This document shows, piece after piece, positions 37,099 through 46,900 of a stretch of 64,000 bases of DNA. The first letter of the stretch is position 1. Every line of letters begins with the position of its first letter. The DNA is from CAWHMS01 sp963830495 (lineage in GTDB: Bacteria; Actinomycetota; Actinomycetes; Propionibacteriales; Nocardioidaceae), in NCBI GenBank assembly GCA_963830495.1, contig CAWHMS010000003.1, positions 248,001-312,000 of the forward strand, read 5' to 3'. A program made the translations under genes and the position numbers. The notes beneath the pieces are model-generated. The model was not told where the DNA came from and made no database searches. It saw nothing but the letters and a program-made list of their open reading frames with translations.

Positions 37099-38148
37099 GT
37101 GGCCGAGTCCGTCTGTCCCGATGAATCCGACGACCTGTGTCGGTACGTCGAACGTGTCACCGACAACGGGTGGCTCGCTCGTGCCTCGGACTGGCTGATC
37201 GCCAAGCCGCTATCGATCCTGACCCTGATCGTCATCGGGCTCGTCGTACGTTGGTTGGTCCACCGGGCGATCGACCGGCTCACCAGGAGAGCAGCGGAGG
37301 GAACCGTGCCGGGCGTGATCGCCCGGGGCAAGGTTCCGCAGATGTTCCTCGAGCGGACCGCGGCCGCAGCAGAGCGACGCCAGCAGCGGGCCAACGCGAT
37401 GGGCAGCCTGCTCAAGAGCATCACCACCGGCGTGATCGCCTCGATCGTCGTCTTCATGATCATTGCCCAGCTCGGCTACAACATCGCCCCCCTCATCGCG
37501 AGCGCAGGGATCATCGGAGTGGCGCTCGGCTTCGGGGCGCAGAGCCTGGTCAAGGACTTCCTCAGCGGCATCTTCATGATCCTGGAGGACCAGTACGGCG
37601 TCGGCGACGTGATCGACCTGCAGGGCTTCGCCTCCGGCACGGTCGAAGCGGTCGGGCTGCGCGTGACCCGACTGCGCGACGTCAACGGGACGGTCTGGTA
37701 TGTCCGGAACGGCGAGGTCCTCGCCGTGGGGAACATGAGTCAGAACTGGGCCCGAACTGTGCTCGACATCCCCGTCGCCTTCACCGAGAACCTCGACCGG
37801 ATCCGCGGGATCCTCGCCGAGGTGGCTCACGACCTGTGGGAGAACCCGGAGTTCCGCCCGGACATCCTCGAGGAGCCGGAGGTCTGGGGGGTGGAGCGCT
37901 GGGACCCCGACGCGGTGATCGTGCGAGTCGTGCTGAAGACGGCTCCGCTCAAGCAGTGGTCGGTCGCGCGCGAGATGCGCGAGCGGATCAAGGAGCGCTT
38001 CGACCGGGAGAACGTCGAGATCCCGTTCGCGCAGCGGGTCGTCTGGCAACGGGACATGCCCGAGGCCGCCCCGCCGAGCAAGGCTCCCGACACGGCCGCC
38101 GACGCAGAGGCCGAGGCCTCCGCGCAGCGCTCCTCGCGAACAACCTGA
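37099..38148 (+). CDS. MscS-family mechanosensitive channel
   Basis: A 349-residue membrane channel that opens under tension during osmotic downshock. The layout is one N-terminal helix (about 38-55), a second at about 115-135, the pore-lining helix with APLIASAGIIGVALGFGAQS (about 132-151), then the beta domain (YGVGDVIDLQGFASGTVEAV) and the alpha/beta C-domain. The C-terminus is a disordered Ala/Glu tail. The start is GTG 37099 with GAGGAG 6 nt upstream. Monocistronic; the globin gene follows 65 nt later. Confidence 0.92.
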   Translation: MAESVCPDESDDLCRYVERVTDNGWLARASDWLIAKPLSILTLIVIGLVVRWLVHRAIDRLTRRAAEGTVPGVIARGKVPQMFLERTAAAAERRQQRANAMGSLLKSITTGVIASIVVFMIIAQLGYNIAPLIASAGIIGVALGFGAQSLVKDFLSGIFMILEDQYGVGDVIDLQGFASGTVEAVGLRVTRLRDVNGTVWYVRNGEVLAVGNMSQNWARTVLDIPVAFTENLDRIRGILAEVAHDLWENPEFRPDILEEPEVWGVERWDPDAVIVRVVLKTAPLKQWSVAREMRERIKERFDRENVEIPFAQRVVWQRDMPEAAPPSKAPDTAADAEAEASAQRSSRTT

Positions 38149-38213
38149 CGGGCATGCGAACAACGTGACAGGTCAACGCGTTCGGGGTTGGGTCGGTTTG
38201 TGACAATAGGCCG

Positions 38214-38678
38214 GTGAGCACGCCGCAGCAGCAGGATCCGAGGCACCAACAGCAGTCGTTCTACGACGCCATCGGCGGTCACGACACCTTCGTCGAGATC
38301 GTGCACCGGTTCTACCAAGGGGTCGCTCGGGATCCGGAACTTCGGGCGCTCTACCCCGAGGCGGATCTGGCAGCGGCCGAGACGCGGCTACGGATGTTCC
38401 TGGAGCAGTACTGGGGCGGCCCGACGACGTACTCCCAGCAGCGCGGGCACCCACGCCTCGGGATGCGGCACGCACCCTTCGCGGTGACACCCGCCGCGCG
38501 CGACCGCTGGCTGGCGCACTTCAAGGACGGCCTCGACGAATCCCGGCTCACCCCCGACCAGCGCGACCAGTTCTGGGAGTATGTCGTCCGGGCGGCGCAC
38601 TTCCTGGTCAACACCTTCGACGAGGAGCAGCCGCGACCGCCACAGGCTCCGCCCGGCGGTGCGCTCCCCACCCGCTGA
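38214..38678 (+). CDS. glbO: Group II truncated hemoglobin (GlbO type)
   Basis: A 154-residue 2/2 globin, cytoplasmic, binding O2 or handling NO and peroxide. The sequence FYDAIGG to RFYQGVA (14-37) and LRMFLEQYWGGPTTYSQQ (59-76) match mycobacterial GlbO. The proximal His is His86 in MRHAPF; Tyr34 and the Trp of RWLAHF match the distal and G8 residues. A proline-rich C-terminal tail follows. The start is GTG 38214. Confidence 0.93.
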   Translation: MSTPQQQDPRHQQQSFYDAIGGHDTFVEIVHRFYQGVARDPELRALYPEADLAAAETRLRMFLEQYWGGPTTYSQQRGHPRLGMRHAPFAVTPAARDRWLAHFKDGLDESRLTPDQRDQFWEYVVRAAHFLVNTFDEEQPRPPQAPPGGALPTR

Positions 38679-38711
38679 CGAAGGGGCTAGAGACTCAGGG
38701 ATCCGCCGCGC

Positions 38712-39510
38712 TCAGCCGGTGACGCCGAGTCGACGCCAGTGCGGTACGTCACAGAACTCCTCGACCATGCCGGAGGGGTACGTCGGCAGCCCGGGAGCAG
38801 ACACCCTGGTCAAGGCGTCACGATCGTCGTCGGGCAGGTCGAGACCGGCCGCGTCGAGGTTGCTGCGCAGCTGCTCGACGCTGCGGGCGCCGAGCAGGAC
38901 CGAGCTGACCCCGGGCCGCCCGGCCAGCCACGCCAGCGCGACGTGGCCCATCGGCCGTCCCAGCCGGCCGGCGACATCCGCGACGACATCGAGGATGCTC
39001 CACACCCGCTCGGTGTTGCGCGCGTCCCACGCCTCCACACCTCGGGACGGGTCGTCACCGAGACGGGTTGCGCCGGTGGGCTGGTTGTCGCGCCGGTACT
39101 TGCCGGTGAGCCAGCCACCGCCCAACGGCGACCAGGGCACGACGCCGAGACCCTCCTCGAGGCAGCACGGCAGCACCTCCCACTCGACACCACGATCGAG
39201 CAGGTTGTACTGCGGCTGAAAGGCCGTCGGTACGACGTGTCCGCCGAGCCGTGCAGTGGTCAGGATGCGCTGGAGCTGCCAGCCGGTGGTGTTGGACCAG
39301 CCGACCGTCCCGATGAGGCCGGCGCGCACCAGGTCACTCAGCGCGCCAAGACTCTCGCCCACCGGGGTCTCCTCGTCCCAGCCGTGCACGTAGTAGACGT
39401 CGATCCGGGTGACTCCGAGTCGGTCCAGGCTGGCCTCGACCGGGGCCCGCAACGCGGCCGGTGAGGCGCCCGACTCACCCGGGGGCGTTGCTCCGAACCG
39501 GCCCTCGCTG
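38712..39510 (-). pseudogene. Aldo/keto reductase, 5' truncated
   Basis: From about 39510 to the stop the frame is a good AKR: RFGATPPGESGASPAALRAP, RLGVTRIDVYYVHGW (catalytic His kept), GTVGWSNTTGWQL, FQPQYNLLDR, SPLGGGWLTGKY and SVLLGARSVEQL. Upstream of KGRFGA-like sequence the family should have about 80 more residues with the catalytic Asp, Tyr and Lys; instead the frame enters unrelated sequence (SNGRRRHQRSGDV). The catalytic tetrad is therefore incomplete, and the gene is probably dead. Confidence 0.65.
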
Positions 39511-39618
39511 ACATCACCGCTCCGCTGATGTCGGCGCCGCCCGTTGGAACGTCCTTGCATTTTTCGCGCGCGGATACTGCAACCGTGTTCCGAGCGGCGA
39601 GGCAGGCAAGGGCGCGCG

Positions 39619-40038
39619 CTACTCGAGGAATCGCCCGAGCACCTCACGCTCGACCTGGTTCAGCCGGCGGGGCCGCCCCGTCGCCAGGTCAACTGGAGCC
39701 TGCACAGTCGAAGCCACGCCGTAGACGGTGCGCTCGCCGTCATCGGCTGTGTCGACGATCTCGTAGCCGATCGTGAACGACGCGGCCCCAACCTTGGCAG
39801 CCCACATCTCGATCGGGTAGGGCTCCTGGCGAAAGGTCATCGGCAGCCGGTAGTCGATCTGTGCACGGACGACGAGCACGCCTTGCGCCAGCTGCTCGGC
39901 GCCGCTTGCCGGGGCGTGCACGAAGAGCATGTCGACGCGGGCTTCCTGGAGATACTCCAGCCAGGTCACGTTGTTGACGTGGTTGTAGGCGTCCAGGTCG
40001 GACCAGCGGGGCTTGAGCGGGAACACGTGTCGGGCCAC
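39619..40038 (-). CDS. Acyl-CoA thioesterase (4HBT hotdog fold)
   Basis: A 139-residue hotdog-fold thioesterase: RWSDLDAYNHVNNVTWLEYL (about 11-30) holds the catalytic Asp of the 4-hydroxybenzoyl-CoA thioesterase type, then QIDYRLPMTF and IGYEIVD. It hydrolyses an acyl-CoA; chain length cannot be told. GTG 40038 is used because similarity starts there; GTG 40080, which overlaps the upstream stop as GTGA, is an alternative that would add 14 residues. Likely co-transcribed with the DinB-like gene. Confidence 0.85.
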   Translation of the reverse strand: MARHVFPLKPRWSDLDAYNHVNNVTWLEYLQEARVDMLFVHAPASGAEQLAQGVLVVRAQIDYRLPMTFRQEPYPIEMWAAKVGAASFTIGYEIVDTADDGERTVYGVASTVQAPVDLATGRPRRLNQVEREVLGRFLE

Positions 40039-40076
40039 TCCGACATCTTGGCAGGCTGGCCGCGACCGCGGGGAGC

Positions 40077-40670
40077 TCACGGTAGGCGCGCGAGGTCAGG
40101 CAGGCGGTGTGCCCACAAGTCACGCAGCAGAGCGACCTCCGCACCGTGGTGGATCACCTCACGATTGATGTGCGCGACCAACGCGGCAAGCGGCTGGTCG
40201 GCAAAGGGGCCCTCGGCCGGACCGCAGGGTCGGCGGAGTCCGTCTTCGCCGAGAGCGCGGACGCCGGAGACCCAGCCGTCGTACGCCGCGTCGAGCTGGT
40301 CGAGCGCGACCGCGGCCGTTCCGGCGTACTCGAACGACTCGTAGTCGCGGGGCGGACCGCCGAAGTGGGCGGCGTTGCGTACTCCGAGCACGCCGACGGT
40401 CAGGTGGCCCAGCCGCCAGGCGATCGTCGTGACCGGCGCCGGCTCGACCTCGTCGAAGGCGAAGTCGATGGTGTAGTCGCCCGACCCGGCCTGCACGGGC
40501 GCGGTGCTGGTGCCTCGCGGTCGCACACTCCAGGCGCCGGCGACCGGCTCCCCGAAGTACTCGGCGTCGGTCAGGGAGTCGAAGCGCGGCCTGAGCTGCT
40601 GGTGCCAGTGCCAGTCGAGCTGGTAGACGAGAAGTGGGTTGAGGGAGATGATCTGGGTGCTTGTGGCCAT
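40077..40670 (-). CDS. DinB-superfamily protein
   Basis: A 197-residue DinB_2-like four-helix protein: YQLDWHWHQQLRPRFDSL at the start with a candidate metal His, TIAWRLGHLTVGVLGVRNA in the middle and HINREVIHHGAEVALLRDL at the end with HH ligands. Such proteins include thiol-dependent transferases; the substrate is unknown. ATG 40670 follows AGAGGAGA. It is divergent from the WYL regulator at 40732, which probably controls it. Confidence 0.85.
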   Translation of the reverse strand: MATSTQIISLNPLLVYQLDWHWHQQLRPRFDSLTDAEYFGEPVAGAWSVRPRGTSTAPVQAGSGDYTIDFAFDEVEPAPVTTIAWRLGHLTVGVLGVRNAAHFGGPPRDYESFEYAGTAAVALDQLDAAYDGWVSGVRALGEDGLRRPCGPAEGPFADQPLAALVAHINREVIHHGAEVALLRDLWAHRLPDLARLP

Positions 40671-40691
40671 GACGAGAGTCTCCTCTGGAAT

Positions 40692-40710
40692 GCGGACAGA
40701 TTCGGTCCGC
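40692..40710. promoter_or_regulatory. Candidate operator of the WYL regulator
   Basis: GCGGAC-AGATTCG-GTCCGC, a 6-bp inverted repeat, between the divergent DinB-like and WYL regulator genes, 22 nt before the regulator start. The adjoining CTGTCTGTGTC half-repeat may extend it. Confidence 0.5.
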
Positions 40711-40731
40711 TGTCTGTGTCACGATCGCGGT

Positions 40732-41679
40732 ATGACGCAGACCACTCAGCGGGTGCTCAGCCTGCTGTCGCTGCTCCAGTCCCGGCCGGTCTGGACCGGA
40801 CCCGAGCTGGCCGACCGGCTGGGGGTCACCACCCGCAGCATCCGGCGTGACGTGGAGCGCCTGCGCGACCTGGGCTACCCGGTGCATGCCGCGCAGGGGA
40901 TCGGGGGCGGCTACCAGCTCGGCGCCGGGAAGGCGCTGCCGCCGCTGCTGCTCGACGACGAGGAGGCGGTGGCGGTCGCGGTCTGTCTGCGGCTTGCGGC
41001 CGGCGGCAGCATCGCGGGTCTGGGAGAGGTGGCGGTCCGGACCTTGGCCAAGCTCGACCAGATGCTGCCGGCTCGGCTGCGGGCCGAGGTAGACGCAGTC
41101 GCGGCAGCCACGGTGAGCCTCGACTATGCCGGGGTCACGGTGGATGCCAAGACCTTGGTGCTGCTGGCGCGGGCCTGCCGCGAGACCGTGCAGGTGAGGT
41201 TTCGCTACGAGACCCGCGACGGTGAGACGTCCCAGCGCCATACCGAGCCGTACCGGATGGTCGCCGCCGGCCGGCGTTGGTACCTGATGGCCTACGACCT
41301 CGACCGCGAGGACTGGCGGATCTTCCGGCTGGATCGGATGTCGCGTCCGCACGTGACGACTTTTCGGTTCAACGCCCGAGTCGCGCCCGACGCCGCTGAG
41401 TTCGTTCGACGCGGGATCACCCAGTCGCCGTACGACCACGTGGCCAGGGTCCGGGTACACGCGTCAGCGAGCGAGGTATCGGCGCGGGTGCCAGCGACCG
41501 TCGGCGACGTGACAGCTGAGAGCGAACAGACGTGCGTGCTCGTCGCCGGCGGCAGCGACCTCGACTCGATGGCCGTCAACCTCGGTCGCATCGGCTATGA
41601 CTTCGAGGTCTTGGAGCCTGAGGCGCTCCGAGCCGCGATGCGCTCGCTCGCGGATCGTCTGGTCGCCGCGAGCACCTGA
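40732..41679 (+). CDS. YafY-type HTH/WYL-domain regulator
   Basis: A 315-residue transcription factor. The N-terminal HTH_11 (TQRVLSLLSLLQSRPVWTGP, LGVTTRSIRRDVERLRDLG) is followed by the WYL ligand-binding domain (YRMVAAGRRWYLMAYDLDRE, about 178-197) and the WCX C-terminal extension. The ligand is unknown. Paired divergently with a DinB-superfamily gene, a frequent arrangement. ATG 40732. Confidence 0.92.
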   Translation: MTQTTQRVLSLLSLLQSRPVWTGPELADRLGVTTRSIRRDVERLRDLGYPVHAAQGIGGGYQLGAGKALPPLLLDDEEAVAVAVCLRLAAGGSIAGLGEVAVRTLAKLDQMLPARLRAEVDAVAAATVSLDYAGVTVDAKTLVLLARACRETVQVRFRYETRDGETSQRHTEPYRMVAAGRRWYLMAYDLDREDWRIFRLDRMSRPHVTTFRFNARVAPDAAEFVRRGITQSPYDHVARVRVHASASEVSARVPATVGDVTAESEQTCVLVAGGSDLDSMAVNLGRIGYDFEVLEPEALRAAMRSLADRLVAAST

Positions 41680-41710
41680 CCCCTCAGCCTTCCGCGCCGT
41701 CGGCGCGCCC

Positions 41711-41757
41711 TGTGGCTGAAGATTCTCACGACATGCACGTGAAGAGCTTCAGCCACA
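41711..41757. repeat. Inverted-repeat element, family C copy 1
   Basis: TGTGGCTGAAG (41711-41721) and CTTCAGCCACA (41747-41757), a perfect 11-bp inverted repeat around 25 nt. It lies between the convergent WYL regulator and the haloperoxidase gene. A diverged relative is at 48266-48306. Confidence 0.8.
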
Positions 41758-41777
41758 ACGGCATCGCCGTCCGTGGG

Positions 41778-43223
41778 TCAGTGGACCGGGCGCATCGTGT
41801 GGTTGACGGTCCAGTTGGCGATCTTCTTACCGTGATGGGTTCCCACCACGACGGCGTCGCGGAAGTGGAACCCGACGTAGATGCGCGAGACCGCGTTTTC
41901 CCGTGCAGCCTGGGAGAAGCTGGTGAACTCCCGAACCGTGGGCGAGGAATCGGCGCACGCCTCCCCCGCAGACAACGAGTAGCTGCACACTGAGAAGCTC
42001 ACCTTGTCGGTGTGGAAGAACCGCTTCAGGACCTGGGCACCCACCCCACCCTCGACCGCGTGGCCGGAGTCGTAGTCCGGGATCGGCGGTGTCGGCAGCA
42101 ATGGAGTCCAGGTCGGGTCGGTCGTGGTGCGCGGGTTGCCGTCGGTGTCCGCGAGCTGGATCGCTGTCACCGGCCGCCAGAAGAGGTAGTGGTACTTGGT
42201 TTCCAGCGAGCCGATGTAGCCGTCGGTCAGGCCCATGTTGAGCAACGCGAGGAGTCGGGCGCTCTGCCAGGGATCCAGTCCCTTGCTGGCCGCCGCGGAC
42301 CTTGCGATCCGGTTCCACATCTCTGGTGAGCTCTGCACCCAGAACAGGGCGATCTCGGTCTGCACGGCGCTGCGCGCACTCGGAGTAGTGATGTCATCGC
42401 CGCCGAGCCGTTGGATCTCGTTGACGTCTGCGGCGTACCGCGCGCTTCGCAACGGCAGCGGGCCGCGCGGGCGGAACTGCGTGTTGCGAGCCAGCACGAA
42501 CGGCTTCAGGTCCTCCCCAAGGTGCGGTACGGCCGCAAACGGGAAGCCCGGCGTGTAGCGGTACTCGCCCGGCTCGGTGCCCTCCTGGAAGTTCGGGTCG
42601 ATGAACGGGCTGTCGATGCCGTCGTCAGCGCGCAACGCCAGAATCGCAGCTGCCGCGTCTCGTCCCAGGGCGATCCCGCGGGCCTTCGCAGGGCCGCTTG
42701 GGATCGCCGCGAGCGCGGCCGTGTAGTCAGCCTCCACACTGGCGATGCCTGCGTTGATGCAGTCCGGCGGGGCCAAGAACGAGTACGAGGCGAACGTCGA
42801 GACCAGGACGTTGCGTGCAGCGCTGGCGACGGCTGCGTCCGGGGACGTCCAGCTTGGCGCATGAAGGTCGGCTGCGTAAGGGCGCGAGCGTCGGTCGATG
42901 CCGTTCAGCGCGTCGTGGATGGCGATATGTGCCATCGCGTACATCCGCGCTTCTGCCGGCCCGGCGCCGCCGAGTGAACACGCGGCGATGGATGCCTCGG
43001 TGGCATTCTCGTTCCAGGTGATGACTGCGTTCGCATCCGCGCTCGCCGTCGAGGCGAGGGGTACGCCGGACGAGCTCGCCGTCCCCGCAGGTGATCCAGA
43101 TGCGGTCGGCATGACCCCAGCAGAAGGCAGGGCGAGGCCGGTCAGCGCGGCCGCCATGACGGCGAGCGCAGTGCGCGAGCGACCCGAGCGGGCCAGGCGC
43201 AGAGATGACACGTGTCGTTTCAC
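41778..43223 (-). CDS. Secreted vanadium-dependent haloperoxidase-type phosphatase
   Basis: A 481-residue secreted protein. A signal peptide covers about residues 1-35 (RTALAVMAAALTGLALPSAG), followed by a low-complexity Ser/Ala/Thr linker. The body is the PAP2/haloperoxidase helical fold with all three motifs: KX6RP (KYHYLFWRP), SGH (DYDSGHAVEG) and SRX4HX3D-like (SRIYVGFHFRDAV). The family binds vanadate or phosphate; actinobacterial members act as halogenases or phosphatases, and the sequence cannot decide. GTG 43223 with AAGGAG 8 nt upstream. It follows the other secreted gene by 31 nt, probably in one operon divergent from the SARP regulator. Confidence 0.86.
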   Translation of the reverse strand: MKRHVSSLRLARSGRSRTALAVMAAALTGLALPSAGVMPTASGSPAGTASSSGVPLASTASADANAVITWNENATEASIAACSLGGAGPAEARMYAMAHIAIHDALNGIDRRSRPYAADLHAPSWTSPDAAVASAARNVLVSTFASYSFLAPPDCINAGIASVEADYTAALAAIPSGPAKARGIALGRDAAAAILALRADDGIDSPFIDPNFQEGTEPGEYRYTPGFPFAAVPHLGEDLKPFVLARNTQFRPRGPLPLRSARYAADVNEIQRLGGDDITTPSARSAVQTEIALFWVQSSPEMWNRIARSAAASKGLDPWQSARLLALLNMGLTDGYIGSLETKYHYLFWRPVTAIQLADTDGNPRTTTDPTWTPLLPTPPIPDYDSGHAVEGGVGAQVLKRFFHTDKVSFSVCSYSLSAGEACADSSPTVREFTSFSQAARENAVSRIYVGFHFRDAVVVGTHHGKKIANWTVNHTMRPVH

Positions 43224-43254
43224 GAGGTGACTCCTTGTTTGCGTGATGGGAACA

Positions 43255-43854
43255 TCAGCCGATCGCCTGGACCAACGTGTCGCAGAAGTTGAAGGACTGG
43301 GGCGGGCTCTTGACCGTGCCGAGGTTCGCAAGGAATTGGTCGTCTGACCCGTCCGTCGGAGTGCCGGCTTGGTCGAACACCAAAACAAAGCGCGACACGC
43401 CAGTCCTGCGAGCGATCAATGCGCCGTCTTCGCTGTACATCGCCGTCTTGCCTGGGCCTGAGAAGAGGATGGTCACGGTGCCATCACCGTTGTCCATGAC
43501 GTGGAGGGCGCTCTGCTTGTAGGTGCCAACCACGGTGACGAATTCTCCGGTCGCCGGGTTGGTCCAGGTTTCGGTGAAGCGCGCGGCATCGTAGTAGTAG
43601 GGCAGTCCGTCGGGGCCGTGGGCGGTGAACCGGACTCGACCGTCGGCGGCGCCTTGCTGTACGAGCCCATGGCCGCAGAAGCTGACCTCCGGGCCCCACG
43701 TGTCGTGGTACCTCTCCCAGTGACTCGGTGTTGCCGACGCTGTACCGCCGCCGGCTGCGAGAAGGGCCAGAGTTGCAAGCGCCGTAGCCGCCATCGGGAC
43801 GGCGCGTGAGCGGCCGCTACGCCGGATGCGTGGCAGCTGGGTGTTTCGCTTCAT
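43255..43854 (-). CDS. Secreted protein of unknown function
   Basis: A 199-residue protein with a signal peptide (basic MKRNTQLPRIRRSGRSR, then AATALATLALLAAGGGTASA, cleavage near residue 41). The mature part is a compact beta-rich domain with HYDTWGPEV-like openings (RYHDTWGPEVSFCGHG), TETWTNPATGEFVTVVGTY and SFNFCDTLVQAIG; two Cys may pair. Similar secreted proteins occur in actinobacteria beside SARP-type regulators, but no function is known to me. ATG 43854 has AAGGAG 7 nt upstream. It heads a two-gene operon with the haloperoxidase-type gene. Confidence 0.8.
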   Translation of the reverse strand: MKRNTQLPRIRRSGRSRAVPMAATALATLALLAAGGGTASATPSHWERYHDTWGPEVSFCGHGLVQQGAADGRVRFTAHGPDGLPYYYDAARFTETWTNPATGEFVTVVGTYKQSALHVMDNGDGTVTILFSGPGKTAMYSEDGALIARRTGVSRFVLVFDQAGTPTDGSDDQFLANLGTVKSPPQSFNFCDTLVQAIG

Positions 43855-43917
43855 CGGAAGCTCCTTGATTGTTGCGAGGCGAGGTCGCCTCGGGGTTTCC
43901 TCCGTTGTTGCACCCGC

Positions 43918-43970
43918 CGGTTCCTGTGCGGTGTCCCGGCGGTAACCCCGGCCGGTACCTCTGCGGTAAC
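43918..43970. promoter_or_regulatory. Phased heptamer array, candidate SARP binding sites
   Basis: Five direct repeats of CGGTnnC at 43918 (CGGTTCC), 43929 (CGGTGTC), 43940 (CGGTAAC), 43953 (CGGTACC) and 43964 (CGGTAAC), spaced 11, 11, 13 and 11 bp. SARP proteins bind heptameric direct repeats about one helical turn apart. The array lies between the secreted-protein operon and the SARP gene at 43978. Confidence 0.7.
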
Positions 43971-43977
43971 TCCACAC

Positions 43978-46900
43978 TTGACGGACAGACACAGCAGGCC
44001 GACAGTCCGGGTTGTGGGTATCGCCGTTCTAGGTCCGCTGCAATGCGACACCGCTGGCTCCTTCGGCCGGCGTGACCGCGCCGTGCTGACCGCGCTCGCG
44101 ATGTGCGTAGGGCGCGCGGTGTCCGCGGACCAGCTGGCCGACGCGGTCTGGGGCGAGGCGCCGCCGGCCTCCTCGCACAAGGCGCTCCAGGGTTGCGTCG
44201 TGCGACTTAGGAAGGCGTTGGGCGCCGACGTCATCGAGACGTCCGCGCAGGGATATCGCCTGGTGGTACCGCCCGACGACGTCGATTTCCGACGCTTCGA
44301 GCGGATGGTCGGGCGGAGCCGCGAGCTGTTGGAACTGGGCGAGCCGGAGCGCGCGTCGTACGTCGTGATGCAGGCACTCGACCTCTGGCGTGGACGCGCG
44401 TTCGAGGACGTGGAGTCGTGGAGCCTGGCGGTCATCGAGGGCGGCCGGCTGGAAGAGCTGCGCCTCGAGGCCGAGGAGCTGCACGTCGACGCGTGCCTGC
44501 GCACCGGGCGTCATCTGGACGTGCTGGCGAACGCCGAGAGCATGGTGAAGGCAGCACCCATGCGGGAGCGGCGATGGACGCTGCTCGCGCTGGCGCAGTA
44601 CCAGGCCGGGCGGCAGACCGAGTCGCTGCGCACGATCCATCGGGTCAAGTCGCTGCTCGCGGACAAGCTAGGGCTGGACCCGGGACCGGAGCTGACCTCG
44701 CTTGAGCAGTCGATCCTGCGCCAGGACGAGTCGCTGCTGACCGAAGGCTCGGTACCGGCGAGTGTCACCTGTCCCTACCAAGGGCTGACGCCGTACGACG
44801 TCGACGACTCCGATGCGTTCTTCGGCCGCGACGACGACGTTCGAGCCTGCCTTGACCTCCTGCGGAGCAGGGACACGCTGGCGGTGGTCGGCCCCTCCGG
44901 AAGCGGCAAGTCGTCGCTGGTCCGGGCCGGCGTCGCTGCCGCGCTGCGCCGTGACGGGCTCTCTGTCGAGGTGATCACGCCCGGGGCTCACCCCATGCAG
45001 GCGCTCAGCTCCGTCCCTGATCCCTCCCCCCGGTGGGTGCTGCTGGTCGACCAGTGCGAAGAGGCCTTCTCGCTGTGCGACGACGAGTCGGAACGCAGGA
45101 CTTTCTTTGCCGCCCTGGTGCGGTGGGCGGAGACCGGCCCCCTCGTGGTGGCCATGCGCGCCGACCGGCTGTCGGAGGTCTCCGCGTACCCCGGCTTCGC
45201 CCGGCTGGTCGAGCGAGGTCTGCACCTGCTCGGCGGGATGAGCCAACAGGGCCTGCGGGACGCCGTCGAGGCACCGGCACGCCAGGCGGGGTTGCTGATC
45301 GAGCCCGGCCTGGTCAACCTGCTGGTGGGCGAGGTCGAGGGCACACCAGGTGCCCTGCCGATGCTCTCGCACGCGCTGCTGGAGACCTGGAAGCGGCGGG
45401 AAGGCAACACACTGACGGTCGCCGGCTACCAGGCGACCGGCGGGATCCGTGGAGCAGTTGCGCAGTCCGCCGAGAAGGTCTACACCAGCATCGATCCGGG
45501 CCGGCGGCAGGCGTTGCGTGAACTGGTGCTGCGGTTGGTCACGGCCGGCGCAGAGGGGGAGCCGGTCCGGGCCAGGGTGCCGAGACGCCTGCTGTCTCTG
45601 GACCCGGAGCACGAGCAACTGATCGACCTGCTGGTCGCCTCCCGGCTGGTCACCAGCGACTCCGGGGTGGTCGAGATCGCCCACGAGGCATTGGCCCGCG
45701 CATGGCCGCGATTGCGCGCCTGGCTCGACGACGACATGGAGGGCCAGCGGATCCTGCATCACCTGACCGGTGCGGCGGATGCGTGGGACTCGATGGGTCG
45801 ACCGGAGAGCGAGCTGTACCGCGGTATCCGGCTCGCTCAGGCGCTGCAGTGGAGGGCCAGCAGGGACGCTCATCTCACCGACACCGAGATCACCTTCCTC
45901 GCCGCGGCCGAGAGCAAGGAGCGGTCCGAGCAACGCGCGGCGGCGCAGCGGGCTCGCGCTCAGGGGCGGCTGATCCGCCGACTGCGGGGCGTCGTCGTCG
46001 GCGCTCTCGTGCTGCTCGTGGCCGCGATTGTGGCCGGGGGCATCGCCGTACAGCAGAAGGGCAACGCGGAGGACAACGCCACAGCAGCACTGACCGCGCA
46101 GACCTCGGCCGAGGCGCGCCGCGCGGGCGCACGCGCGCTGTCGACCGACGACATCGACGAGTCGATGCTGCTCGCTGCTGCCGGCGTCCAGCTCGACGAC
46201 TCACCCGAGACGCGCAGCAGCCTGCTCGCCGCGCTTGGGAGCCATCCAGAGCTGATCGCGTCAACGCAGATGGCGGGCTCCCGGGTTGTCTACTTCGACG
46301 TGAGCCCCGACGGCCGCACTGTCGCGACGTATGACACCACGAACCACGTGCGGCTCTATGAGATCGCGAGCGGGGACCTGGCGGCAGAGTTCCAAGCGGG
46401 ATCTGACCGACTGCTGGCATGGGAGTCCGGAAAGGTCAGATTCAGTCCCGACGGGCGGATCCTTGCGGTGACCATGGCCGCCCCGACTCGGACACCCGTC
46501 ATGTTGCTCGATGCGCGCACGCTCGAGCCGGTCGAGCGTCAGCTGGGCGGAACCGAGCAGTGGCGCTGGCAGGGCCTTGGCATGACCTTCAGTGCAGACG
46601 GGCGCCACCTCGCCACCACGATGTGGCGGGTCGAGGGTTCAGGAGACGGGACTCATGCGACGTCAACCTGGGCCTTCGAGTGGGATCTGGTTGCACGATC
46701 GCAGCCGCGGAGGATCGCACTGCCGGACGGTGGCTTCGGCGTCGCGTTGAGCGGTGATGGAAGTGTCGTCTACACGTCGCAGCCCATGACCAGGCACGAC
46801 ACCGACGGACGATCGGTCCCGATGAAGGAGCCATGGGGTAGGCCGACCGCTGTCGAGATCCTGGAGATGAGCCCGAACGGGCAAGTGCTCGCGGCCTCCG

